DNA of 64,000 nt from a virus: the IMG/VR virus record IMGVR_UViG_3300025424_000296, positions 49,211 through 113,210 of that record; one strand, 5' to 3'. Below the pieces are notes generated by a model. It saw nothing but the letters and a program-made list of their open reading frames with translations, was not told the origin of the DNA and made no database searches. A program made the translations under genes and the position numbers. Of the stretch, positions 28,683-37,329 are shown piece by piece. How positions within the stretch are numbered: the stretch's first letter is position 1; every line of letters starts with the position of its first letter.

Positions 28683-29732
28683 ATGGATATAATAATACCG
28701 TGTGCTAGTACTGACACAAACTTTCCAAATATGAGACCTAATTACTTGTTAGCTGACTATCTCAGCCGACGAATGTTAGAGTTGGTTGTAGAACCATATC
28801 TATCTAAATATCGTATACATGTTGTAATAACACAACAAGCTCAGGACTCTTATAATGTTGTCAAGGAGTTTGACACTATATTTGGTGATCAAGTTAATGT
28901 AGTAATACTGTCAAAATCTACATCAGGGTCTGCTGAGTCAGCTTATCAAGCATTAATAAAGTTAAATTTAGAATCAACTGCATTTATGATCCGTGAATGT
29001 ACTGGTATGTTTGCACATGATACAGTATTATCTGGTAATATTATTCATGTTGGAAGTCTAAATCACAGCATAAATTTAACAAATATCACCAATAAAGATT
29101 ATGTAAAGGCTAATGGACAGGGTTTCATTAGTTGTATAGCAGAAAAAGAGGTAATTGGTGATTTATTCTGTGCAGGGGGTTATCAATTTGAGTCTGCCAG
29201 AAAATACAAATTAGCTTACACCAATCTTTTAAAATCTAATGTAGATAAAATTTCGATTAAATCAATTGTTGATTACTATAGTGTGTCTTGGGGGGAAGAT
29301 TTTTCAGTAAATAAAGTCAGCGACTTTGTTGATCTAAGTACTATACAAGATTGGGAAGCTTTTAACGATCGTCCTACAATATTTTGTGACATAGATGGAA
29401 CTATTATACACAATCAAACACCTTATGGCGATAATAACTACGGTGCAACGCCCACAGTGTTAGAAAAGAATGTACAAACATTGAGACACTTTTTAATAAG
29501 AGGCAGTCAGATCATATTTACTACGTCAAGAACCACCAAGTGGTATGCTGAGACTAGACAAATGCTAGATAGTTTGGGTTTTCACAACTGCCAGTTGATT
29601 ATGGATTTACATCATGCAAGAAGAATATTAATAAATGATCATGCACTTACTAACCCTTATCCTAGTGCTGTTGCAATTAATATCAGACGCAATGATGACT
29701 CGTTGGATCAAATGATTGGCAAGAGGAACTAA
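28683..29732 (+). CDS. Nucleotidyltransferase-like domain fused to a HAD phosphatase
   Basis: The 349-residue product begins MDIIIPCASTDTNFPNMRPNY. The N-terminal part (about 1-215) looks like a nucleotide-sugar (GT-A) fold, with 'MRPNYLLADYLSRRMLELVV' and 'AFMIRECTGMFAHD'. The C-terminal part (about 235-349) is a HAD domain: 'FCDIDGTIIHN' has the Asp-x-Asp-Gly-Thr nucleophile motif, 'IIFTTSRTTKW' motif II and 'ILINDHALTNPYP' the acidic motif region. HAD enzymes remove phosphate from sugars or polyols. A fusion with a nucleotidyltransferase is typical of making activated sugars for surface glycans. First gene of the operon 28683-32370. Confidence 0.7.
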   Translation: MDIIIPCASTDTNFPNMRPNYLLADYLSRRMLELVVEPYLSKYRIHVVITQQAQDSYNVVKEFDTIFGDQVNVVILSKSTSGSAESAYQALIKLNLESTAFMIRECTGMFAHDTVLSGNIIHVGSLNHSINLTNITNKDYVKANGQGFISCIAEKEVIGDLFCAGGYQFESARKYKLAYTNLLKSNVDKISIKSIVDYYSVSWGEDFSVNKVSDFVDLSTIQDWEAFNDRPTIFCDIDGTIIHNQTPYGDNNYGATPTVLEKNVQTLRHFLIRGSQIIFTTSRTTKWYAETRQMLDSLGFHNCQLIMDLHHARRILINDHALTNPYPSAVAINIRRNDDSLDQMIGKRN

Positions 29733-29734
29733 TT

Positions 29735-30457
29735 ATGCAGATTCTTATCCCAATGGCCGGTGCTGGCAGCAGATTTGCAAAAGTAGGATATTCAAAACCA
29801 AAGCCATTAATAGACGTTGATGGTCTTCCGATGATCTCTAGAGTTATTGATAATCTTGGACCAGACAATGATTATATTTTCATAGTACAAAAATCGGTTC
29901 TAGATGATTATGAAAAAGATTTAATTTCAGCTACTGATTTTGCAAAATCTAGTAAATTTTTAATTGCTAATGGATTAACAGAGGGTGCTGCACAAACCTG
30001 CTTACTAGCCAAAGACTCGTTGGATATGGATTCTCCATTAATGATTGCCAATTGTGATCAAATTATGGATTGGAATTATGATCATTTTTACAAATGGTTT
30101 GACACAACATTTAGTGACGGATCAATAATCACTTTCTCAAGCATAGAACCTAACAATAGTTATGTAACTCTGAGAGAGGACGGATATATATTAGAAGCAC
30201 AAGAAAAAATAGTTATATCAGACATAGCTACCACAGGTGTTTATATATGGCGACAAGCACGAGATTTTATGGTATCAGCTGAGGAAATGATATCAAAAAA
30301 TATCAGATATAATAATGAATTTTATGTATGTCCTGTTTATAATCAAATTGTAGAGAAGGGCAAGTTAATTAACGTTTATCATATTAAAAGTCACTGGCCG
30401 ATCGGAACACCAGAAGATTTAGAAATATATTTGAAGCATAGACATGAAAGAATATAG
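29735..30457 (+). CDS. Sugar-phosphate nucleotidyltransferase family protein
   Basis: The 240-residue product begins MQILIPMAGAGSRFAKVGYS and has the signature loop Gly-x-Gly-x-Arg-Phe followed by 'KPKPLIDVDGLPMISRVIDN' (Lys of the active site), 'IANCDQIMDWNYD' (Asp metal site), 'ATTGVYIW' and 'KSHWPIGTPEDLEIYL'. Such enzymes couple NTP and a sugar or polyol phosphate to give NDP-sugar and PPi. The end 'GTPEDL' is common in capsule and lipopolysaccharide genes. It starts 2 nt after the previous stop and its end overlaps the cupin gene by 14 nt, so translation is coupled. Confidence 0.88.
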   Translation: MQILIPMAGAGSRFAKVGYSKPKPLIDVDGLPMISRVIDNLGPDNDYIFIVQKSVLDDYEKDLISATDFAKSSKFLIANGLTEGAAQTCLLAKDSLDMDSPLMIANCDQIMDWNYDHFYKWFDTTFSDGSIITFSSIEPNNSYVTLREDGYILEAQEKIVISDIATTGVYIWRQARDFMVSAEEMISKNIRYNNEFYVCPVYNQIVEKGKLINVYHIKSHWPIGTPEDLEIYLKHRHERI

Positions 30458-30773
30458 TGTAGAACAATTTAAATTAGGATGGTTTATCGGAGACTTCGAA
30501 CCCAGTGTCCTCCGAACATCTGACTTTGAAGTCTGTTATAGAATCCAGAAAAAAGGCGAGATACATAAACCACATGTTCATCCCATTGGCACAGAGTATA
30601 ACTATCTTATTCGAGGCGAAATGACAGTAAATGGTAAAAAGTTTATAGGACCTGTTATATTTGTTATAGAACCCGGGGAAGCTGTTTATCCAACGATGGA
30701 CACAGACTGCGAGTTAATTATAGTTAAGACTCCTAGCTTAGTTACAGATAAGATATTGGTAGAAGACCTATGA
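30444..30773 (+). CDS. Single-domain cupin
   Basis: The 109-residue product begins MKEYSVEQFKLGWFIGDFEP. Cupin motif 1 is 'KPHVHPIGTEYNYLIRGEMTV' with His-x-His and Glu ligands, and motif 2 'IFVIEPGEAVYPTMDTDCEL' (missing the usual His). A small metal-binding cupin in this setting may be a sugar or polyol isomerase or epimerase, or a sensor. It overlaps both neighbours (14 nt and 4 nt). Confidence 0.75.
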   Translation: MKEYSVEQFKLGWFIGDFEPSVLRTSDFEVCYRIQKKGEIHKPHVHPIGTEYNYLIRGEMTVNGKKFIGPVIFVIEPGEAVYPTMDTDCELIIVKTPSLVTDKILVEDL

Positions 30774-31903
30774 ATATTATAATTAATACAAAAGATCTTA
30801 AAAAGTATTTTTGGGTAAAGTATTGGGTATCATCAAAAACGGATCTCAATACCGCAGCACATGAAATAGCCATTGGACAGAGTATAGGTAACCCAAACAA
30901 ACGTAGTCTCTGGGAAACTGATACAATGATCAACGACTATTGTAATAAGATATTAGATACAGGTAACCTTGACCAGCCACAGGGCTATGTAGAAATAGGT
31001 TTTCCTTATGAACTATTAGATTGGCAAGAAGATGGTATAAGTCAACTGCTTTGTGTAATCATGGGCGGGCAAATGGATATTGACAACATAACCAGTTGTC
31101 GTGCAACTGATATTGAATTTGATGATAGTGTAATTGCTCCCTATTTTCTCGGTCCGCAGTTTGGTATTAGTGGTATAAGAAATCGGGTAAAAGTCCATAA
31201 CAAACCCCTATTTGGCGGTATTATTAAACCAAAAACTGGTATTACACCCAACCAGTTACTAGACATGACCAAAGAGTTAGTAGAGGGCGGTGTAAACTTT
31301 ATTAAGGAAGATGAGATACTGGGAAATCCTAGTGTTTGTAGACTACGGGATCGTGTTCCACTTATATCAAAATATTTACAGGATAAAAATGTAATCTACT
31401 GCTACTGTATAAATAGTGATCCTTTATATGTATTAGACCGAGCTAAATTTGTTGCAGAAAATGGCGGCAACGGTGTTCATGTAAATGTATGGAGCGGTCT
31501 AGGTGTTTATAAAAGTATTAGAGATTTAGATCTACCACTTTTCATACACTATCAAAAAAGTGGTGATAGAACTTTTACAAATAGTTTGCATGACTTTAAC
31601 ATAAGCTGGGATATATTGTGTAAACTTGCAGGCATGTGCGGAGTTGACTTTATACATGCCGGAATGTGGGGAGGATATTTGAGTAATACAGACGACGAGC
31701 TACATCGCACATTAGGCATACTTAGAAGTCTCGGTGTAATGCCTGCATTAAGTTGCGGAATGCATGCGGGATTAATAGCACCTATCACTGAAAGATTTGG
31801 TACAGATTGGATGGCAAACGTAGGCGGTGCAATACATGCAGATCCCGGTGGTACTCGTGCTGGTAGTTTACGAATAAAACATGCCATTGAGAATCTAAAA
31901 TGA
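30770..31903 (+). CDS. RuBisCO-like protein (RuBisCO large-chain superfamily, probably non-carboxylating)
   Basis: The 377-residue product, shorter than true large chains (about 420-480), aligns with the RuBisCO barrel. 'GGIIKPKTGI' provides Lys153 and Lys155 (spinach K175, K177). 'GGVNFIKEDE' provides Lys179, Asp181 and Glu182 (carbamylated K201, D203, E204). His260 in 'LFIHYQKSG' and His296 in 'DFIHAGMWGG' match H294 and H327. Ser328 in 'PALSCGMHAG' matches S379, and Gly352-Gly353 match the phosphate-binding glycines. The loop-6 lysine (K334), Arg295 and Asn123 are not conserved, so CO2 fixation is unlikely; this is a form IV-type protein. Known relatives act as enolases, isomerases or transcarboxylases on phosphorylated sugar acids. 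In this operon it probably builds or rearranges a polyol or sugar-acid phosphate before nucleotide activation. ATGA overlaps on both sides. Confidence 0.9.
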   Translation: MNIIINTKDLKKYFWVKYWVSSKTDLNTAAHEIAIGQSIGNPNKRSLWETDTMINDYCNKILDTGNLDQPQGYVEIGFPYELLDWQEDGISQLLCVIMGGQMDIDNITSCRATDIEFDDSVIAPYFLGPQFGISGIRNRVKVHNKPLFGGIIKPKTGITPNQLLDMTKELVEGGVNFIKEDEILGNPSVCRLRDRVPLISKYLQDKNVIYCYCINSDPLYVLDRAKFVAENGGNGVHVNVWSGLGVYKSIRDLDLPLFIHYQKSGDRTFTNSLHDFNISWDILCKLAGMCGVDFIHAGMWGGYLSNTDDELHRTLGILRSLGVMPALSCGMHAGLIAPITERFGTDWMANVGGAIHADPGGTRAGSLRIKHAIENLK

Positions 31904-32370
31904 AATTAATTTCACACCGAGGTTTGATAAATGGGCCAGATTTGCAATTGGAAAATACCGAGGATGCTATAACACAATGTTTGTTAAAAGGTCTTGAAGT
32001 AGAAGTAGATGTGTGGTTCAACGAAGATAGTAGCACTTGGTGGTTAGGTCACGATTTTCCTCAGTATAAAACTTCAAGAGATTTCGTATTCCAACTTGGG
32101 TTATGGATACACGCTAAAAATTTTGCAGCAGCTAAAGAATTAAATTCGTGTTGGAAGTCTGGCAATGTACATCTCAATTATTTTTGGCATGAGAATGACC
32201 ATAGAACATTGACAAGTCTCGGATATTGGTGGACATTTCCGCAACAAGAACTCGGTCCTACTAGTGTAGCAGTAATGCCAGAAAGATATACGCTATTAAC
32301 CGATTTACATTTATGTGTTACATGGAATTGTTATGGTGTATGCAGTGATTATATTAATAAACTGATATAA
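31900..32370 (+). CDS. Glycerophosphodiester phosphodiesterase-like protein (short)
   Basis: The 156-residue product begins MKLISHRGLINGPDLQLENT; His-Arg-Gly then Glu-Asn-Thr are the first two motifs of the GDPD family, and 'EVEVDVWF' (Glu-x-Asp) with 'GHDFPQ' (His) complete the metal and catalytic set. At about 155 residues it lacks the second half of the usual 240-residue barrel, so it is a reduced member, perhaps acting on a simple phosphodiester such as a polyol-phosphate sugar. It overlaps the RuBisCO-like gene by 4 nt and ends the operon; a small hairpin (32376-32396) follows. Confidence 0.75.
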   Translation: MKLISHRGLINGPDLQLENTEDAITQCLLKGLEVEVDVWFNEDSSTWWLGHDFPQYKTSRDFVFQLGLWIHAKNFAAAKELNSCWKSGNVHLNYFWHENDHRTLTSLGYWWTFPQQELGPTSVAVMPERYTLLTDLHLCVTWNCYGVCSDYINKLI

Positions 32371-32388
32371 TAAAATTTATCAATATTA

Positions 32389-32418
32389 TTGATAAAAATT
32401 GAATAATTACCGTATAAT
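32389..32418 (+). promoter_or_regulatory. Sigma70-type promoter for the GH130-like genes
   Basis: TTGATA (32389-32394), 18-bp spacer, TATAAT (32413-32418). The -35 lies in the 3' arm of the hairpin TTTATCAA/TTGATAAA (32376-32396). Leader of about 25 nt with TTGGAGAC before ATG 32450. Confidence 0.55.
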
Positions 32419-32449
32419 TAAAGCATAATTTATTGGAGACTTAAATTCC

Positions 32450-33694
32450 ATGTCAAAAATTGATTTGTCTACATATGAACAAGATCCTAGTAATCCTTCA
32501 GAAATATTGAATATAGCTGGGCACTGTGCTGAGCAGGGACAACATGATTCTGCCATGTTATTTGCTGAATCAGTTTATAGGATGAATAATCTGTCAAATG
32601 AAGTAAAGGTACAAGCATTAGAACGTTTTGCAATATCCGGTTTCTATAGTAAAATACCTTCTAGAAAACTATTAGGTAAACAGGCCTGCGAATTATTAGC
32701 CATGAACAAAGATATTAACTGGAATACCAGATATGTAGCTGGTCAAAATAGCACTTGGTATGCAAGTTCATCTAATGAATTATTTTCCAACACTGTATTG
32801 AAGCATTTAGACTTTACACCGCCAGACGATTATCTTCCATTAAACCCATCTATATACAGGTGGGGTAATCAGTTATGGATGATACAACGTACGGTGAATT
32901 ATGTTATAACTCCAAGCGGTCATTATGACATGCGCGGTGACACCGCCATAAGAACTCGTAATTGGTTGTTGAAATTAAATTCTGATCTAACGGTACATAG
33001 TGCTAGAGAAATATTACCGCCAGTTGATCTTCCAGAACCACTTTATAATTTAGTAATTGGTTTTGAAGACAATAGACTATTTGTGTGGCAAGATCAGCTA
33101 TGGTGTACGTCAACTGTCAGGGAATTAAACCAACCGGGTAATTGCGAAATAGTACTATCAAGAATAGATGATACTGAAGACGGTAAGTGTCGATATAGTA
33201 ACTGGAGAGTTATACATCCAAAGGGTGTGGAATTTCAACATCAAAAAAATTGGATGCCTGTAGTAATAAATCAAGATCTAAGATTTATATATAGCAGTGA
33301 TCCTGTTAGAATCATTGATGACCAAGGTGAAATAGTTATGCAGCACGAAGCTGTTGATGCCACTGATAGTTTCAGAGGCGGGTCACAAGCTATTAGATTT
33401 AATAATGGGTGGTTGGCTATAATACATGAAAGCCATATGATGCCCGATCAACGTCGTAGATACATGCATCGATTTGTATGGTATAATGAAAATTTTGATT
33501 TAGCAGCTTATACGCCGGCATTTTATATAGCCAAACTTGGTATTGAATTTGCAGCAGGAATAGCAGAACATCCACTTACTAACAAAATAATTGTAAGCTT
33601 TGGATTAGCAGACAACGAAAGCTGGTTAGCTGAATTTGAACCAGTTTCGATACTTGCTGCATTAAAATATATCAAAAGAAAAGAATCAAACTGA
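32450..33694 (+). CDS. GH130/GH43-like beta-propeller protein with N-terminal helical repeat
   Basis: The 414-residue product begins MSKIDLSTYEQDPSNPSEIL. An N-terminal helical region (about 1-100) resembles TPR/Sel1 repeats; then a propeller domain with 'GFEDNRLFVWQDQLWCTS', 'QKNWMPVV', 'FRGGSQAIRFNNGWLAI', 'YMHRFVWYN' and 'AAGIAEHPLTNKIIVSFG', a layout seen in GH130-like proteins (mannosyl phosphorylase/mannosidase fold). It is similar throughout to residues 1-410 of the next gene. Catalytic function is uncertain, as in viruses these proteins often occur with glycosyltransferases. It probably acts on a glycan made by the phage. Confidence 0.7.
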   Translation: MSKIDLSTYEQDPSNPSEILNIAGHCAEQGQHDSAMLFAESVYRMNNLSNEVKVQALERFAISGFYSKIPSRKLLGKQACELLAMNKDINWNTRYVAGQNSTWYASSSNELFSNTVLKHLDFTPPDDYLPLNPSIYRWGNQLWMIQRTVNYVITPSGHYDMRGDTAIRTRNWLLKLNSDLTVHSAREILPPVDLPEPLYNLVIGFEDNRLFVWQDQLWCTSTVRELNQPGNCEIVLSRIDDTEDGKCRYSNWRVIHPKGVEFQHQKNWMPVVINQDLRFIYSSDPVRIIDDQGEIVMQHEAVDATDSFRGGSQAIRFNNGWLAIIHESHMMPDQRRRYMHRFVWYNENFDLAAYTPAFYIAKLGIEFAAGIAEHPLTNKIIVSFGLADNESWLAEFEPVSILAALKYIKRKESN

Positions 33695-33695
33695 T

Positions 33696-35612
33696 ATGAA
33701 TGACATAGAAACAAAGTCTCCATTAGAAGATCCTCAGGTACTATTAGGGATATGTCAATATTTCGATTCAAAAGATAAACACAATGATGTTATGAAAATC
33801 TATGAACAGTCAATGCCTATACCTCAGTTGGATAGCGTAAAAACAGACTTTCTTCGATTAGCAGCGGTCAGTGGATTTTACAGTGATTTAGACTACTATA
33901 AAAAACTAGGTAAAGAAGCTAGCGAACAGTTAATGTCTAGCCGTAAAGTTTCTGCCACTGATAGAGACTTTGCAAGGCGTAACGGTACTTGGTACAATAA
34001 TCTAATCAAAGATCTCATTCCGTCTGCCATTTTAAAAAAGATTGAATTCAATTGTCCAGTTGGATATCGTTCAACTACTCCGAGTATCACATCCCATGGT
34101 GGTAAAATATGGATGTTACAACGGTCAATAAATCTACACGATGAGAATTATAATTTTGTTGATCCGGATGCAATATGGTGGTGTACAAAAAATTACATAC
34201 TACAACTAGATAATGATTTGAATGTTGTATATAGTGAAGAAATTAAACCGCCTGCTGATATGCAATTACCTGTTAGAGGTTTTGAAGATGCAAGACTGTT
34301 TTTTCTAGGCAACGAACTTTGGTGTTCGTGCTCATCATTAGATTTCAACGAAAACGGTGTATCTCAAATGCTTACAACTAGAATAGACGGTATAGGAACA
34401 GGAGATTGCAGATTCACTAACTATCAAGTAATGAAACCCAATTTTGGTTATGGTCAAGTTGAAAAAAATTGGATGCCGTTTGTCGAAAACAATTTACCAT
34501 ATTTCATATACAATTGTGATCCTGTGATCATAGTAGATAATAACGGTCACCTGATTGATTCTCGAGCAACACATATTGCTGCTGAAAGTTATAGGGGCGG
34601 TACTCAATTATTGGAATTCGATGATGGGTATCTGGCATTGATACATGAATCACTGGACATGGATTGGGGTGTTCGTCGTTATATGCATAGATTTGTTTGG
34701 TTTAATAGAAGTTTACAACTGACAAAGTATAGCAATTATTTTTCAATTGATGAAATAACATTAGAAGTTAGTGTTGAATTTGCTGCTGGTATAACTGTTC
34801 ATCCAATAACAGATAAATTACTGATAAGTTTTGGTAAAAATGAGTTAGAGACATGGATTGTAACAGTTGATCCAGATGATGTAAGAAATGTATTGAAGCC
34901 GGCTGGTTTAGCCTGTGAAAGATTGCCATTTGATGCAGAAACATTAAAACTATTGGAATATGAAACCAACAGAGCACTTAAAGATACCGCTACGGTAGAA
35001 AAATTTACTAATTTATTAAAAAAATATAACCTGCCATTACACGTAACACCGCAGAAAAATTGGGATAACTTGATTGCAATATATCATACAGTGCTAACCA
35101 CTGACGTTGATACTCCCATAATGGATATAGCAGGAACAGCTGACTCGGCATATCTTCCAAGCTTGTATAAATTTGGTTACAGAGATTTAACCAGTATTAA
35201 CCTGTCAGAACATGAACCTGTATTAAAAGATGGTGTTGTATATCAATACGGGGACTGTACTAACACAGGTTTCCCTGATGAATACTTTGGATTTATATCT
35301 TGTCTAAGTGTTATCGAACATGGTGTAGATATTGATGGATTCTTCAGAGAATCACATAGAATACTAAAGAAAAAAGGTAGATTGTTTGTTAGTACAGATT
35401 ACTGGCAGCATCCTGTCAATACGTTTGGCAAAATGGCATATTGGAACCCAGTTGTAATATTTGATGCAGCAGGAATAAGTGACATGGTTGCTAAAGCAGA
35501 AGCACACGGATTTGAATTAACTGGACCAGCGGATTTAACTTGTTATGACAAGGCAGTACACTGGGACGAAATGGACTACACATTTATTAATTTGTTGTTC
35601 AGCAAACGGTAA
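33696..35612 (+). CDS. GH130-like propeller protein fused to a SAM methyltransferase
   Basis: The 638-residue product repeats the domain order of the previous gene (N-terminal helical part; 'GFEDARLFFLGNELWCS', 'EKNWMPFV', 'YRGGTQLLEFDDGYLAL', 'YMHRFVWFN', 'AAGITVHPITDKLLISFG') and adds a C-terminal class I methyltransferase (about 440-638) with 'PIMDIAGTADSAYLPSL', 'EYFGFISCLSVIEHGVD' and 'ESHRILKKKGRLFVSTDYW'. The two genes are a tandem duplication, with the second gaining a methyltransferase. A linked glycan-trimming and methylation activity is plausible. It starts 1 nt after the previous stop. Confidence 0.75.
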   Translation: MNDIETKSPLEDPQVLLGICQYFDSKDKHNDVMKIYEQSMPIPQLDSVKTDFLRLAAVSGFYSDLDYYKKLGKEASEQLMSSRKVSATDRDFARRNGTWYNNLIKDLIPSAILKKIEFNCPVGYRSTTPSITSHGGKIWMLQRSINLHDENYNFVDPDAIWWCTKNYILQLDNDLNVVYSEEIKPPADMQLPVRGFEDARLFFLGNELWCSCSSLDFNENGVSQMLTTRIDGIGTGDCRFTNYQVMKPNFGYGQVEKNWMPFVENNLPYFIYNCDPVIIVDNNGHLIDSRATHIAAESYRGGTQLLEFDDGYLALIHESLDMDWGVRRYMHRFVWFNRSLQLTKYSNYFSIDEITLEVSVEFAAGITVHPITDKLLISFGKNELETWIVTVDPDDVRNVLKPAGLACERLPFDAETLKLLEYETNRALKDTATVEKFTNLLKKYNLPLHVTPQKNWDNLIAIYHTVLTTDVDTPIMDIAGTADSAYLPSLYKFGYRDLTSINLSEHEPVLKDGVVYQYGDCTNTGFPDEYFGFISCLSVIEHGVDIDGFFRESHRILKKKGRLFVSTDYWQHPVNTFGKMAYWNPVVIFDAAGISDMVAKAEAHGFELTGPADLTCYDKAVHWDEMDYTFINLLFSKR

Positions 35613-35628
35613 TTTAATGGAGACTTAG

Positions 35629-36708
35629 ATGAGTACAAAGAAATTAAGAATCGGTGTTTACTGCCCTGCTAAAAATGAATTAAAGCATGTAGAACCCTGG
35701 TATGAAAGTTGCAGGAATGCTGATGTTGTAGTATGTGCTGATACGGGTAGCACAGACGGTACAAAAGAAAAGATGTTGGAACTTGGAGTAAAAGTAACCG
35801 ATTTAAGAATACTACCGTGGCGGTTTGACGACGCATTTAATTTTGCAATGGCATTGTTACCTGACGATATTGATGTTTGCATACGATTAGATTTGGATGA
35901 ACGTCTGCAGCCTGGTTGGCGGGCTGCACTTGAAGCAGCATGGACCCCTGAGACTACTCGTTTACGTTATCCATATGTTTGGAATTGGAACCCAGATGGT
36001 TCTCCCGGACGTCAATGGTACGGAGACCGTATTCATCATAGAAATGGTTTTCGTTGGATGGGAGCAACTCATGAGGGGCTGTGTTCTAGAATACATGAAG
36101 TACAGACATTTACGGACGATGTTAAAATATATCAATATCCAGATGCCAAGGATAAGAAGCATGATCTTCCTCTGTTATTAGAAGCAACTAAAGAGTATCC
36201 AACTGATGCAAGATTGCGGGCATATCTGGGTAGAGAATATTTTTATAGAGGAGAAAATGACAAGGCAGTTGAAACTTATAAAGAGTTTCTTGGCATGAGC
36301 TGGGACAAGATTGAACGAGGTCAGGCTATGATTAACCTATCAAATGCAGATCCAAAAAATAAAGTATTTTGGTTAAAGATGGCTATTATAGAAACACCCG
36401 GTCATAGAGAACCATTAACAAATCTATCTCAGCATTATTATAATAATGAGGATTGGACCAAGTGTTACAAGTATGCTATGGATGCCTTAAAGATCACAAA
36501 ACATCCTATGGATTATACTTGCACACCAGAAGCCTGGGGATACTTGCCGCATGATTTAGCCAGTATTTCTGCTTGGCATCTTGGTTTATATAAAGAAAGT
36601 ATGGAACAGGCAAAATTAGCACTAGAACGTAGTCCAAATGACAAACGATTAGAGAATAATCTTAAGATTGTGGAAGAATTCATGAATGAACGATTAACTA
36701 ACGAGTAA
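35629..36708 (+). CDS. GT2-family glycosyltransferase with C-terminal TPR repeats
   Basis: The 359-residue product begins MSTKKLRIGVYCPAKNELKH. The N-terminal GT-A domain has 'ADTGSTDGTKE' (nucleotide-binding) and 'DVCIRLDLDERLQPGW' (Asp-x-Asp metal site); 'RIHHRNGFRWMGATHEGL' supplies the acceptor side. From about residue 190 there are TPR-type helical repeats ('RAYLGREYFYRGENDKAVET', 'LSQHYYNNEDWTKCYKYAMD'). Such GT2-TPR proteins occur in large phages and giant viruses. The ATG is preceded by ATGGAGACTTAG, similar to the leader before 32450, so the three genes form a unit. Confidence 0.88.
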   Translation: MSTKKLRIGVYCPAKNELKHVEPWYESCRNADVVVCADTGSTDGTKEKMLELGVKVTDLRILPWRFDDAFNFAMALLPDDIDVCIRLDLDERLQPGWRAALEAAWTPETTRLRYPYVWNWNPDGSPGRQWYGDRIHHRNGFRWMGATHEGLCSRIHEVQTFTDDVKIYQYPDAKDKKHDLPLLLEATKEYPTDARLRAYLGREYFYRGENDKAVETYKEFLGMSWDKIERGQAMINLSNADPKNKVFWLKMAIIETPGHREPLTNLSQHYYNNEDWTKCYKYAMDALKITKHPMDYTCTPEAWGYLPHDLASISAWHLGLYKESMEQAKLALERSPNDKRLENNLKIVEEFMNERLTNE

Positions 36709-36738
36709 TAGGTGATTAAACTGTTAATAAATAAAAGT

Positions 36739-36948
36739 ATGAAATTGTTTGAGTTATTCGTTGACTACGATAAACCTATTGTAATTGAAGCAGGTGGTGT
36801 TGGCCGCATAGTACCAGGTATCAACACCACATCTGACGTCGGGCCAAATGAAGTTGCCAAACAAGCAAAGAAGTTTGGTAATAAAGTTACCCGAGATGGC
36901 CGTCCCCCCATTGCCAGACCTGATGGCAAAAATGTTAACAAAAAATGA
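36739..36948 (+). CDS. Small conserved-type protein (69 aa)
   Basis: The start at ATG 36739 gives MKLFELFVDYDKPIVIEAGG; an in-frame GTG at 36712 would give a longer form without a better ribosome-binding site. 'MKLFELF' starts are common among small T4-like phage proteins. The C-terminal half is Lys/Arg-rich with 'RDGRPPIARPDGKN', and may be disordered. Function unknown. Its stop overlaps the next start (ATGA at 36945). Confidence 0.5.
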   Translation: MKLFELFVDYDKPIVIEAGGVGRIVPGINTTSDVGPNEVAKQAKKFGNKVTRDGRPPIARPDGKNVNKK

Positions 36949-37295
36949 CACATTGGTTAGTACTATGGAAAACATGGTTAGAAGAAGAGATTGAAACACC
37001 ATGGCCTTTTGTAGTAGTTGATCGTACTGCTGATTTCAAAAACAGAGAAACAAGTGTTCGAGTTCCCCAAGAATTGGTAGATTCTATATTTTTATCTTTT
37101 GATGTAGATAAAGTTCATAAATTTCAATCAGAACATGTATATGCACTTGTGTTATCGTGTGTGCTAGAAGCAGCTGATCAACCAGCTGCTGTGCAGTTGG
37201 TACAATCGGTATTTCCGGATGCCGAGGTTACTAACTGTGCCCTAATACCTCTGGAAATGTTATCAACTGTTATGGAAAACTTTTCACAAAAATAG
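36945..37295 (+). CDS. Hypothetical protein (116 aa)
   Basis: The product begins MTHWLVLWKTWLEEEIETPW. It is soluble, with Trp-rich N-terminus and helical segments ('VHKFQSEHVYALVLSCVLEA', 'PAAVQLVQSVFPDAE'). No domain is recognised. Coupled to the preceding gene by the ATGA overlap; it ends before a bidirectional hairpin. Confidence 0.55.
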   Translation: MTHWLVLWKTWLEEEIETPWPFVVVDRTADFKNRETSVRVPQELVDSIFLSFDVDKVHKFQSEHVYALVLSCVLEAADQPAAVQLVQSVFPDAEVTNCALIPLEMLSTVMENFSQK

Positions 37296-37318
37296 GCACT
37301 GAATTTCCTCAGTGCCTA
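37293..37318. terminator. Hairpin between convergent genes, probable terminator
   Basis: TAGGCACTGA (37293-37302) pairs perfectly with TCAGTGCCTA (37309-37318) around ATTTCC. It sits between the + gene ending at 37295 and the - gene ending at 37330. The following GTGTTATTTAATT has only a weak T-tract. Confidence 0.55.
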
Positions 37319-37329
37319 GTGTTATTTAA

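Noticed and set aside
30770-31903. Genuine CO2-fixing RuBisCO
   Set aside because: The equivalents of loop-6 Lys334, Arg295 and Asn123 are not conserved, the chain is short and no phosphoribulokinase is seen; a RuBisCO-like role is the safer reading.
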